A DNA stretch of 64,000 nt, taken from positions 1,054,001-1,118,000 of the forward strand of contig NZ_JACHMF010000001.1 in assembly GCF_014204895.1 (NCBI RefSeq), in the 5' to 3' direction. This document shows, one piece after another, positions 1 to 7,092 of the stretch (positions are counted from its first letter, which is position 1; each line of letters starts with the position of its first letter). The notes under the pieces were generated by a model that saw only the letters and a list, made by a program, of their open reading frames with translations, ran no database searches and had not been told where the DNA came from. A program made the translations under genes and the position numbers. Source of the DNA: Paractinoplanes abujensis. GTDB taxonomy: Bacteria; Actinomycetota; Actinomycetes; Mycobacteriales; Micromonosporaceae.

Positions 1-137
1 CCCCGGTCAAGGGCCCGGCCCTCGAGCAGATCTGCGTCGAGGTGGGTTCCGGCATCCGCAAGGCCGACGCGGCCGCCAAGCTTTACGACGAGGACGTGAA
101 GAAGCAGGCCCAGCAGCTCGGACTCGAGGGTTGGTAA
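1..137 (+). CDS. ABC transporter substrate-binding protein, C-terminal end (partial)
   Basis: The last 44 codons of a gene cut by the window edge, read in the frame starting at base 3 and ending in TAA at 135-137. The peptide is polar and helical (KADAAAKLYDEDVKKQAQQL), as in the C-terminal helix of extracellular solute-binding proteins of family 1. The main argument is context: two MalF/MalG-type permeases follow at once, and the next start codon (TTG at 131) overlaps this stop. It is inferred to be the extracellular sugar receptor of that importer. The substrate cannot be read from this fragment. Confidence 0.7.
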   Translation, partial: PVKGPALEQICVEVGSGIRKADAAAKLYDEDVKKQAQQLGLEGW

Positions 138-1048
138 GCCTGGAGGCCCGGCCGCGCACCCGCGCGGCCGGGCCGGCCCCCGCCGCCGGTCGCAAGCGGA
201 GCCCGTACTCCTCCTGGTTCTACCTGCCGGCCGCCATCATCTACGCGGTGCTGTTCCTGGTGCCCACGGTGACGTCGTTCTACTTCAGCCTGACCCGGTG
301 GAGCATCTTCGACTCCCAGTTCATCGGGTTCGACAACTACGTCACGTTCTTCCGTGAGCCCGCGCTCGTCTCCGGCCTGTGGCACACCGTGGTCTACGCG
401 GTGCTCACCTCGGGGCTCAAGGTCGTGCTCGGTCTCGGCCTGGCCGTGCTGCTCACCTCGCAGATCATCGGCCGCGGCTACCTGCGCTCGGTGGTGTTCT
501 TCCCCGTGCTGGTGAGCACGATCGGTGTCGGCCTGACCTTCACGATCCTCATGGACCCGGAGGAAGGCCTGATCAACGAATCGTTGTCGCTGCTCGGCAT
601 CCAGGGGCCGGGCTGGCTCACCGACCCCGGCTACGCGCTGGTGTCGGTGGCGCTGGTCGACGTGTGGAAAGGTGTCGGCCTGGCCACGCTGATCTACATC
701 GCCGGCATCGTGTCGATCCCGCAGGAGTACTTCGAGGCGGCCCGCGTCGACGGCGCCACCGCCTGGCAGAACTTCCGCAGCATCGTGCTCCCGCTGGCCC
801 GGCCGGCCACGTTCACGGTGATCCTGCTGTCGCTGATCGGCGGCTTGCGGTCGTTCGACCTGATCTGGGCGATGACCCGGGGCGGTCCCGGCTTCACCTC
901 CGACGTGATCGCGTCGGTCATCTACAAGCAGTACCAAGCGGGCTTCTACGGCCTGTCGACGGCGGGCAACGTGGTGCTGTTCCTGCTGGTGACCGCAATC
1001 ATCTTCCCGCTCTCGCGCTACCTGAACTCCAAGGAGGTGGATCTGTGA
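131..1048 (+). CDS. Carbohydrate ABC transporter permease, MalF/UgpA type
   Basis: Inner-membrane subunit of a sugar importer, 305 aa. A basic N-terminus is followed by about six hydrophobic segments. Near residue 200 it carries the EAA loop that docks on the ATPase (EYFEAARVDGATAWQNF, then LPLARP), the signature of binding-protein-dependent permeases. The start is TTG at 131, the only usable start codon in frame before the first membrane helix; it overlaps the stop of the receptor gene, so translation is probably coupled. It ends in a 4-base GTGA overlap with the partner permease. No ATPase gene lies in this unit; such systems commonly use a shared MsiK-type ATPase encoded elsewhere. Confidence 0.9.
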   Translation: MVSLEARPRTRAAGPAPAAGRKRSPYSSWFYLPAAIIYAVLFLVPTVTSFYFSLTRWSIFDSQFIGFDNYVTFFREPALVSGLWHTVVYAVLTSGLKVVLGLGLAVLLTSQIIGRGYLRSVVFFPVLVSTIGVGLTFTILMDPEEGLINESLSLLGIQGPGWLTDPGYALVSVALVDVWKGVGLATLIYIAGIVSIPQEYFEAARVDGATAWQNFRSIVLPLARPATFTVILLSLIGGLRSFDLIWAMTRGGPGFTSDVIASVIYKQYQAGFYGLSTAGNVVLFLLVTAIIFPLSRYLNSKEVDL

Positions 1049-1890
1049 CCGTGGTGGAGAATCGGCGGCCGCGCAAGAACATCGCGCTCAGCCTGGTCGC
1101 GATCCTGCTGTCCGTCGTGGTGTTCCTGGTGCCGTTCGCCTTCATCGTGCTGACCGCGCTGAAGAGCCGGCAGGAGGCGTCGCGGCTCGACTTCTCGTGG
1201 CCCACACAGTTCCAGTTCGTGCAGAACTTCGTGGACGTCGTGCAGGCCCGCGACTACATGCTGATCATCGCCTTCATCAACAGCACGATCCTGACGGTGG
1301 CCTCGGTGACCATCATGGTGGTGCTGGCCGCGATGGTGGCGTTCGTGCTGCAACGGCGGCGCACCCGCTGGACCGGCCTGATCAACTTCCTGGTCCTGTC
1401 GGGTCTGATCATCCCGCCCGCGGTCGTGCCCACCATCTGGGTGCTGCAGAAACTCGGGCTCTTCCGGACGATGCCCGGGCTGATCCTGGTCGAGGTCGCG
1501 TTCGGCCTGTCGTTCTGCATCCTGCTGTTCCGGGCGTTCATCGCCACTATCCCGCGTGAGCTCGACGAGGCGGCGATCATCGACGGCGCCGGGCCGCTGC
1601 GGTTGTTCTTCCGGGTCGTGCTGCCGCTGCTCAAATCGGTCATCATCACGTGCGTGGTGGTGCAGTCGGTGACGGTTTTCAACGACTTCGTCAACCCGCT
1701 GTACTTCCTGCCCGGCGACCAGAACGCCACCGTGCAGCTGACGCTCTACAACTTCTCCAGCTCGTACTCGACGCAGTACAACCTGCTCTTCATGGACATC
1801 CTGCTGATCACGATCCCGCCGCTGATCATGTTCTTGTTCTTCAACAAGCGCATCGTCGCCGGCATGACCGCGGGCGCCGTCAAGGGCTGA
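1045..1890 (+). CDS. Carbohydrate ABC transporter permease, MalG/UgpE type
   Basis: Second membrane subunit of the same sugar importer, 281 aa, with six predicted transmembrane segments and an EAA loop (ELDEAAIIDGAGPLRLFF). The GTG start at 1045 overlaps the previous stop and has a strong AAGGAGG site at 1031-1037, which fixes it even though the frame is open further upstream. Receptor, MalF-type and MalG-type genes form one transcription unit closed by the hairpin just after this stop. No glycosidase or regulator lies beside it within the window, so the sugar is unknown. Confidence 0.92.
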   Translation: MTVVENRRPRKNIALSLVAILLSVVVFLVPFAFIVLTALKSRQEASRLDFSWPTQFQFVQNFVDVVQARDYMLIIAFINSTILTVASVTIMVVLAAMVAFVLQRRRTRWTGLINFLVLSGLIIPPAVVPTIWVLQKLGLFRTMPGLILVEVAFGLSFCILLFRAFIATIPRELDEAAIIDGAGPLRLFFRVVLPLLKSVIITCVVVQSVTVFNDFVNPLYFLPGDQNATVQLTLYNFSSSYSTQYNLLFMDILLITIPPLIMFLFFNKRIVAGMTAGAVKG

Positions 1891-1896
1891 GGACCG

Positions 1897-1924
1897 GGGC
1901 CGCGCTGTTGCCTCAGCGCGGCCC
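1897..1924 (+). terminator. Rho-independent terminator of the sugar ABC operon
   Basis: Perfect 11-bp inverted repeat (GGGCCGCGCTG / CAGCGCGGCCC) with a 6-nt loop, followed by TTT. It lies 6 nt after the permease stop codon. Confidence 0.9.
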
Positions 1925-1986
1925 TTTCCCCCGGCCGAGCCGCTCAGCGCCCGTGCGCCGCGTGGGCCACGGCCATCTCGCTGCTC

Positions 1987-2370
1987 ATGCGGTGGGCCGG
2001 CCGCAGCCCCCGGACCGAGGACATCCTGATCGCCGCCGCCGCGGCCGCCTACTTCGTCCTGCGGATCTGGACGTACCTCACCTTTGCCGGCGACCGCCTC
2101 GACTTCGCCGCCACCGAACGCTCGACCACCCCACTGACCGCCACCGAGCGCGCCGGCCTGGCCGCGGCCCTGCACGTCGGCGATCCGCGCTGGGTGCTCA
2201 ACCTGCTGATCTTCGGCCTGCTGCTGGTGGCCGCGTTCTCCGGCACCCGGCAGCAGAGCAAGGCGGCCGGTGTACGGGAGGAACCGAGCCGGCCCGTACA
2301 GGGGAGGCCCGCACACCGAGTTATTGCGTTGTCCCAGGTCGATGTCGTCCCTACCGTAGAGATCACCTGA
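1987..2370 (+). CDS. Small putative membrane protein
   Basis: Not recognised. 127 aa from an ATG start with no good ribosome binding site. Two hydrophobic stretches (about residues 13-32 and 67-83, the second around LLIFGLLLVAAF) suggest a two-helix membrane protein. Codon use is typical of the genome up to about residue 90. The last 35 codons (RPAHRVIALSQVDVV region) have mixed third positions and look like read-through into the promoter region of the next gene, so a frameshift or a late true stop is possible. It lies between the ABC operon terminator and the HNH gene. Confidence 0.45.
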   Translation: MRWAGRSPRTEDILIAAAAAAYFVLRIWTYLTFAGDRLDFAATERSTTPLTATERAGLAAALHVGDPRWVLNLLIFGLLLVAAFSGTRQQSKAAGVREEPSRPVQGRPAHRVIALSQVDVVPTVEIT

Positions 2371-2394
2371 CCGGTCGTAGAGGGAGGTGACCCG

Positions 2395-2832
2395 GTGAGT
2401 GATGTGCTCGTTCTCAACGCCGACCTGGGGCCGCTGCACCGGGTGAGCCTGCGGCACGCCGTACGGATGCTGGTGCGGCAGGTGGCCGAGGTGCACGAGG
2501 CGCGGCCCGATCGGGTGATCGGTGTCTGGCCCGTCCCGACTGTGGTGCGCCTGGTCTCGTACGTGGTCACCCGCTGGCGGCACAGCCGCGGACCGGGGTG
2601 GTCGCGGGCCGGCGTGATGAACCGCGACGGGCGGCGCTGCGCTTACTGCGGCCGTGCGGCGACGACCGTCGACCACGTGCTGCCCCGCTCGCGCGGCGGC
2701 GCCAACAGCTGGCTCAACACGGTCGCCGCCTGCTATGCCTGCAATCAGCGCAAGGGCGACCGCACCCCGGCCGAGGCGCGCATGCCGCTGCGGGTCAGGC
2801 CGGCCGCGCCGCTGTGGGGGACGCTGCTGTAG
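2395..2832 (+). CDS. HNH endonuclease
   Basis: 145 aa. The C-terminal half is a clear HNH nuclease fold: a zinc knuckle CAYC, the HNH core TTVDHVLPRSRGG, an Asn in the next helix, then the second knuckle CYAC followed by NQRKGDRTP. The N-terminal 75 residues form the conserved leader of the actinobacterial stand-alone HNH family. The GTG start is supported by an AGGGAGGTGA site just upstream. The role of the family is not firmly established; DNA repair or recombination is usually assumed. It overlaps the convergent GNAT gene by 38 bp. Confidence 0.9.
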   Translation: MSDVLVLNADLGPLHRVSLRHAVRMLVRQVAEVHEARPDRVIGVWPVPTVVRLVSYVVTRWRHSRGPGWSRAGVMNRDGRRCAYCGRAATTVDHVLPRSRGGANSWLNTVAACYACNQRKGDRTPAEARMPLRVRPAAPLWGTLL

Positions 2833-3673
2833 CCAGCGCGAGCTGGTAGAGCAGGCTGCGGTGGGTCGGCCGGTAGCCGAGCGACTCGTTCGTGCGGCGC
2901 ATGGCGGTGTTGTCGTCGGCGGTGTCGGCGAGCAGGCCGTCCAGGCGGGCAAACCTTTCCCGTACGAGGGTGATCTGCGCGGCCTTCATCCAGCGCGCGA
3001 GGCCGTGGCCGCGGTGCGCGGGCAGCACCGCGGTTCCGTAGTGCTGGGCGTCGCCCGACCCGGACGCCGGTATCACCAGCTCGGTGAAACCCGCGATCTC
3101 GCCGTCCGGGTCGAGCGCGGCCGTCGTGCAGAGCGTCTCGCCGCGCCCGGCCACCGCGTCGGCGATCGTGTGCAGCCGGGCGACGTCCCAGGGCTGCGGC
3201 TCGTACGCGGCGTCGCCCATCGGCATGTCGTCCAGTGCGGGCCGGGCCCGGGCGAACGTCTCGGCCAGGTCCCCGGGGACCCTGCCCTCCCAGTGCACGA
3301 GCCGATAGCCCGGCACCGGCTCGGCGACGGGCGCGGCGTCCCTCAGGGCCAGCCGCGTGTACGTCAGGGCGAGCACCTGCCGGAAGCCGTGCGCCAGGCA
3401 GAAGCCGTCCTCGCCGGGCCGGACCGGCTCGGTGAGCAGCGTGTGCATCCCGTGCTCGGCCGCCGCGGCCGTCAGCGCCTGCAGGAGCCGGGTGCCGACG
3501 CCACGGCGCCGCTCGGCCGGATGCACGGTGAGCTGCACGTCCGCCGTGTGCCCGGCGGTGGGCAGCCAGAGGAACGCGGTGCCCAGGGGCCGCCCGTCGT
3601 CGCCCGCGGCCAGCCAGGCCAGCCGCTCGCGGCGGGCGGGGTCGATGAGCGGCGTCAGATGCATGGCGATCAT
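2795..3673 (-). CDS. Tandem-domain GNAT N-acetyltransferase
   Basis: About 292 aa with two GNAT modules. Module one carries the acetyl-CoA loop RRRGVGTRLLQAL near residue 55. Module two carries HRGHGLARWMKAAQ near residue 220, followed by NTAMRRTNESLGYRP, the typical motif B end. The tandem layout resembles mycothiol synthase (MshD) and aminoglycoside-type double GNATs, but it is not clearly MshD. The frame is open far upstream, but the start is placed at ATG 3673 (or ATG 3664) because the divergent DUF1905 gene begins at 3711. Substrate unknown. Confidence 0.85.
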   Translation of the reverse strand: MIAMHLTPLIDPARRERLAWLAAGDDGRPLGTAFLWLPTAGHTADVQLTVHPAERRRGVGTRLLQALTAAAAEHGMHTLLTEPVRPGEDGFCLAHGFRQVLALTYTRLALRDAAPVAEPVPGYRLVHWEGRVPGDLAETFARARPALDDMPMGDAAYEPQPWDVARLHTIADAVAGRGETLCTTAALDPDGEIAGFTELVIPASGSGDAQHYGTAVLPAHRGHGLARWMKAAQITLVRERFARLDGLLADTADDNTAMRRTNESLGYRPTHRSLLYQLALATAASPTAARPA

Positions 3674-3710
3674 TGTGACCGCAGTCGTCGTTTTGTCGTA
3701 CCCCGATGCC

Positions 3711-4025
3711 ATGCTGGCTCGCGTGATCGTCGACTTCGAGAGCGAGCTGTGGATCTGGGATGCGCGCAAGGGCGACACTTGGACGTTCGTCAGCCTGCCG
3801 GTGGCCGAGTCCGATGTGATCCGTGACCTCACCGACGGCACCCGGCGCGGCTTCGGCTCCGTGCGGGTGAAGGTCACCGTCGGCACGAGCCACTGGCAGA
3901 CGTCCATTTTCCCGGGCGGCGGGGGCGGGGCTTACGTGCTGCCCATCAAGCGGGCGGTGCGCCTGGCCCAGCATCTGGAGCCGGGCGACGTGGCGACCGT
4001 GTCGGTGGAGGTGCTCGGGCTCTGA
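3711..4025 (+). CDS. DUF1905 domain protein
   Basis: 104 aa matching the small beta-barrel DUF1905 family throughout: FESELWIWDARKGDTWTFVSLP at the start is the usual opening, followed by FGSVRVKVTVG, WQTSIFP, YVLPIKRAVR and a GDVATVSVEV end. Function is unknown; in other genomes the domain can be fused to a YdeI/OmpD-associated partner, which is absent here. Start is ATG 3711 (GTG 3723 is an alternative). It is divergent from the tandem GNAT gene, with only 37 bp between the starts, and closed by a strong hairpin. Confidence 0.85.
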   Translation: MLARVIVDFESELWIWDARKGDTWTFVSLPVAESDVIRDLTDGTRRGFGSVRVKVTVGTSHWQTSIFPGGGGGAYVLPIKRAVRLAQHLEPGDVATVSVEVLGL

Positions 4026-4035
4026 ACAAGAATGA

Positions 4036-4066
4036 CCCCGGTGCGCGCTGGCGCTGCGCACCGGGG
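4036..4066 (+). terminator. Terminator hairpin after the DUF1905 gene
   Basis: Perfect 11-bp arms CCCCGGTGCGC / GCGCACCGGGG with a 9-nt loop, 10 nt after the stop codon. There is no U-run on the + strand, so strength is uncertain. It could also serve the convergent micro-protein gene. Confidence 0.75.
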
Positions 4067-4152
4067 AGGTGTCAGGGCACGCCCGTCCGAAGCCGGGGGA
4101 CAGCGGACGGACGGCCCCTGCTCTCTTCAGGACTACCCGCTTCGGCCGCGCT

Positions 4153-4371
4153 TTACCAGAGGCGGCGGCGCTTGTAGTGCCCGTGGTGCCGATAGTGACC
4201 GTGGTGGCGATAGTGCCCGTGGTGACGGTAATGACCGTGGTGGCCGTAGCCCGGGTGTCCGTAGGCGCCGGGATGCCCGTACGCGCCGTGGCCGTAGCCG
4301 CCGTGATGACCCCGCTTGTTCAACTTCGACGCGAGCATCGACAGCAGGAACCTCTTGACGGAACCGCTCAA
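4153..4371 (-). CDS. His/Tyr/Gly-repeat micro-protein
   Basis: 72 aa. A short basic, amphipathic head (KRFLLSMLASKLNKR) is followed by a low-complexity tail almost wholly of Gly, His, Tyr, Arg and Pro, including four GHYRHH-type hexads, and a basic end KRRRLW. The start is TTG, fixed by an ideal AAGGAGG site (4378-4384) with 6 nt spacing. No family is recognised. The tail could bind divalent metal, RNA or membranes. There is no signal peptide, so it is probably cytoplasmic or membrane-associated. The gene is monocistronic, downstream of the phosphatase gene on the same strand. Confidence 0.7.
   Translation of the reverse strand: MSGSVKRFLLSMLASKLNKRGHHGGYGHGAYGHPGAYGHPGYGHHGHYRHHGHYRHHGHYRHHGHYKRRRLW
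4175..4246 (-). repeat. 18-bp coding tandem repeat (4 units)
   Basis: Four consecutive 18-bp units at 4175, 4193, 4211 and 4229, differing at a few third-codon positions, encode the GHYRHH hexads of the micro-protein. The synonymous differences indicate selection on the peptide rather than a recent DNA duplication. Confidence 0.85.
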
Positions 4372-4456
4372 CGTTTGCCTCCTTGGCTGGCTCCTCTACC
4401 ACGATAAGTGGTCAAGTCCAGCACTCCCTGTGACCACGCTGACGGTTCCCTGAGTC

Positions 4457-5593
4457 TTATCCCTTCCACCTGATCATCGCGGCGCTGGCGTCGTCGCGGA
4501 GTTCGCCCTGCTCATAGCTGACGATGGTGTGGATCAGGCGGCGCATGATCTCGGGCGAAGGCAACCCCAGGGCGAGCTGCTCGATGACGAAGGACGTCAG
4601 CCGATCGAGACCGAACAGCGCCCCCGAGCTGTCCCGCGCCTCGGTGATCCCGTCGGTGTAGAGCACCAGCGCGTCACCCGGCGCGAGTTGCTCGGTCGTC
4701 ACGCCCGGCGGCCGCGACAGCATGGTGCCCAGCCCCAGCGGCAGCGCTGTCGGCGTGGGCAGTCCCGGTCGCGCCTCGCCGCCGCGCAGCAGCAGTTCCG
4801 CCGGGTGGCCCGCGCTGATCCGGCGGTACAGGCCGGTCACCGTGTCCAGCTCGGCCAGGATCGCGGTGACGAAACTGCCCGGATACTGCGCCCGGATCCA
4901 CTTGTCGATCGACTGATACGTGTCGGTCAGCCCGAGCCCGGAGCGCCGCGCATTGCGGTACGTGTTCAGCGTCAGCGTGGTGAGCGCGCTGGCCGCGATG
5001 CCGTGACCCACCGTGTCGAACAGACCGACGTGCAGCACGTCCCCGTTCGCGGCGTAGTCGAACGCGTCCCCACCCACGTCGTAACAGGGCTCGAGGACGG
5101 CCGTGACCATCGTGCCGTCCACCGCGAACGTCAGCGGCGGCAGCTGGTTCCAGACGATCTCGGCCGCCAGCTGCATCGGCTCCCGCCGGCGGGTGTGCTC
5201 GACCGCGTCGCCGTAACCGCGGCGGCTCGCGATCAGCTCGGCCACCAGCGCCGCGATCACCTCGAGTTCGTCCACGTCGGCGGCCCGGGTGCGCAGCTCG
5301 AGCACCCCGAGCCGCTCCGCGCCGTGCAGCAGCGGCAACCACACACACTCGTCCGAGGTGGTCACCCGCGCGGTCCGGAAGGCCTCACCGGCCGCGGTGC
5401 CGTCGACCGGGATCGGCGCCGCACCCGTCATGCCGCGCCCGCGCAGCGGATAGAGCCGCAACTGCCCGTAGTCGACCAGCAGCACCGTGGCGGTGGCCGC
5501 GCCCAGCAGCGGGGCCGCGTCGTGCAGCAGGGCGGGCAGGTCCTCGGCCCGTCCCCGATGCCGCAGATCGAGCAGTCTGCGAACGGCTTCCAT
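4457..5593 (-). CDS. GAF-domain SpoIIE/RsbU-type PP2C phosphatase
   Basis: About 378 aa. An N-terminal GAF-like sensor (residues about 15-135) precedes a SpoIIE catalytic domain (about 150-378) with the metal-binding motifs of PP2C phosphatases: YDVGGDAFDY, DTVGHGIAA, YTDGITEARD and a final DDASAAMI. Such enzymes dephosphorylate anti-anti-sigma factors in partner-switching control of alternative sigma factors. The start is placed at ATG 5593; in-frame GTGs lie just upstream, and a TTG overlaps the MerR stop (TTGA). It sits 41 nt after merR on the same strand and may be co-transcribed. No cognate kinase or STAS gene is adjacent. Confidence 0.88.
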   Translation of the reverse strand: MEAVRRLLDLRHRGRAEDLPALLHDAAPLLGAATATVLLVDYGQLRLYPLRGRGMTGAAPIPVDGTAAGEAFRTARVTTSDECVWLPLLHGAERLGVLELRTRAADVDELEVIAALVAELIASRRGYGDAVEHTRRREPMQLAAEIVWNQLPPLTFAVDGTMVTAVLEPCYDVGGDAFDYAANGDVLHVGLFDTVGHGIAASALTTLTLNTYRNARRSGLGLTDTYQSIDKWIRAQYPGSFVTAILAELDTVTGLYRRISAGHPAELLLRGGEARPGLPTPTALPLGLGTMLSRPPGVTTEQLAPGDALVLYTDGITEARDSSGALFGLDRLTSFVIEQLALGLPSPEIMRRLIHTIVSYEQGELRDDASAAMIRWKG

Positions 5594-5634
5594 CGACTCG
5601 GGCACCCCCACCCCATGCCCAGCCGGGCCGCTCG

Positions 5635-5979
5635 TCAATCGACGCGATACTGCTCCACCAGACCGGACAGGATTTCCCGCGTACGGGTCAGGTCGTCGAT
5701 CTGCCGGGTCACCCGGTCGAGCTCGGTCGTCAGCCGCTCGGCCAGCCACGGCGTACGGATGGCCTCGTTGTTGATGCACGGCAGCACGTCCTGAATGGTC
5801 GCGCTGTTGAGCCCGGCCGACAGCAGTGACTGGATCAGCGAGACCCGCTCGACGGCCCCCTCCGGGTAGTGCCGCTGCCCGCCGCCGCTGCGCGCGCTGG
5901 CCAGCAGACCCTGCTCCTCGTAATACCGCAGGCTCCGGGCGCTCGCCCCGGTGGCCGCGGACAGATCGCCGATCCGCAT
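5635..5979 (-). CDS. MerR-family transcriptional regulator
   Basis: 114 aa. The N-terminal winged helix MRIGDLSAATGASARSLRYY and the EEQGLL turn are diagnostic of MerR, followed by RHYPEGAVERV and a C-terminal coiled coil. It lacks a heavy-metal cysteine pattern (the only Cys is in LPCINN), as in the small MerR regulators of oxidoreductases. The ATG start has a GGGAGG site. It is divergent from the Old Yellow Enzyme gene across a 60-bp gap with a palindrome, so it is the likely regulator of that gene and of itself. Confidence 0.93.
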   Translation of the reverse strand: MRIGDLSAATGASARSLRYYEEQGLLASARSGGGQRHYPEGAVERVSLIQSLLSAGLNSATIQDVLPCINNEAIRTPWLAERLTTELDRVTRQIDDLTRTREILSGLVEQYRVD

Positions 5980-6000
5980 CGGAAATCCTCCCGGAAAAGC

Positions 6001-6033
6001 CTTGACCCTTACACGGATGTCAAGTTTTAGCGT
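6001..6033 (+). promoter_or_regulatory. MerR-type operator/promoter of the OYE gene
   Basis: The palindrome CTTGAC-N12-GTCAAG (6001-6024) overlaps a -35 box TTGACC (6002-6007). A -10-like TTAGCG/TAGCGT begins at 6027-6028, giving a 19-20 bp spacer, the over-long spacing typical of MerR-activated promoters. The start codon follows the -10 by 7-8 nt with no Shine-Dalgarno, so the mRNA is probably leaderless. Confidence 0.75.
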
Positions 6034-6039
6034 AACCGC

Positions 6040-7050
6040 ATGACAGCCGCCACCGCCGCCCTCGTCCAGCCGGTCACCCTGGTCGGGCTCCCGCTGACCA
6101 GCCAGTTCGTGATGGCCCCGATGACCCGCGAGCGGTCGCCGGGCGGCATCCCGACCGCGCAGAACGCCGCCTACTACCGCCGCCGCGCCGAGCACGGGAT
6201 CGGCCTGATCATCACCGAGGGCGTGCTGGTCGACCACCCCAGCGCCGGTCACCAGACGGACGTGCCGCGGCTGACCGAAGGCGCCGCCGAAGCCGGGTGG
6301 AAGCAGGTGACGAGTGAGGTGCACGCGGCCGGGGGCCGGATCGCCGCGCAGCTCTGGCACCTGGGCAGCCGGCGCGAACCCGTCGACGGCTACGCCTCGT
6401 GGACGCCGGCCACGATGACCGGCCGCGACTTCGACACCCTCCTTTCCGCGTACGCCGAGAGCGCGCGTGTCGCCGTACGGGCCGGTTTCGACGCCGTCGA
6501 AGTGCACGCCGCCCACGGCTACCTGCTCGACGAGTTCCTCTGGCCGGTGACCAACCCGACACTGGCCCACCGCGACTTCCCGGCCGAGGTCGTGCGGGCG
6601 ATCCGGGCCGAGATCCCCTCGTGCATGCCGCTGATCGTCCGGTTCTCCCAGTTCAAGGAACGCGACTACAGCGCCCGCATCGCCGAGACCCCCGCCGAGC
6701 TGGCCACCGTGCTGGAAGGCCTGCGCGCGGCCGGCGCCGACGTCCTGCACGCCTCGCAGCGCCGCTTCTGGGAGCCGATCTTCGACGGCAGCCACCTCAA
6801 CCTGGCCGGCTGGGCCAAACACCTGACCGGCCTGCCCTCGATCACCGTCGGCTCGATCGGGCTGACCCGCGACTTCGCCTCCTCGGCGCGCATGGCCGAG
6901 CTGCTCGACCGCCGCGCGCGGGGCGAATACGACCTCATCGGGCTGGGCCGGGTGCTGCTGGGCAACCCGGCCTGGGTCACGCTGGCCGCCGCGGGACGTC
7001 ACGCCGACATGAATGATTATTACAAAACGGACGAGGAGCGATACTTCTGA
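6040..7050 (+). CDS. Old Yellow Enzyme-family alkene reductase
   Basis: 336 aa FMN-dependent ene-reductase of the NemA/OYE group. Recognisable parts are the N-terminal FMN strand QFVMAPMTRERS, the IITEGVLV strand, AQLWHLGSR, the active-site HAAHGYLLDEFLWP with the His pair that binds substrate carbonyls, and the C-terminal phosphate-binding YDLIGLGRVLLGNPAW. It reduces activated C=C bonds with NADPH, often in detoxification of electrophiles. Regulation by the divergent MerR protein is inferred from the shared operator. Confidence 0.92.
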   Translation: MTAATAALVQPVTLVGLPLTSQFVMAPMTRERSPGGIPTAQNAAYYRRRAEHGIGLIITEGVLVDHPSAGHQTDVPRLTEGAAEAGWKQVTSEVHAAGGRIAAQLWHLGSRREPVDGYASWTPATMTGRDFDTLLSAYAESARVAVRAGFDAVEVHAAHGYLLDEFLWPVTNPTLAHRDFPAEVVRAIRAEIPSCMPLIVRFSQFKERDYSARIAETPAELATVLEGLRAAGADVLHASQRRFWEPIFDGSHLNLAGWAKHLTGLPSITVGSIGLTRDFASSARMAELLDRRARGEYDLIGLGRVLLGNPAWVTLAAAGRHADMNDYYKTDEERYF

Positions 7051-7092
7051 TTATCCTGCGCGATACCGGCTCGACTTGGTGGAATGGCCACC

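Noticed and set aside
4175..4246. 18-bp repeats resembling a CRISPR-like array
   Set aside because: They are contiguous, without spacers, and encode the hexads of a protein with synonymous differences. No cas genes.
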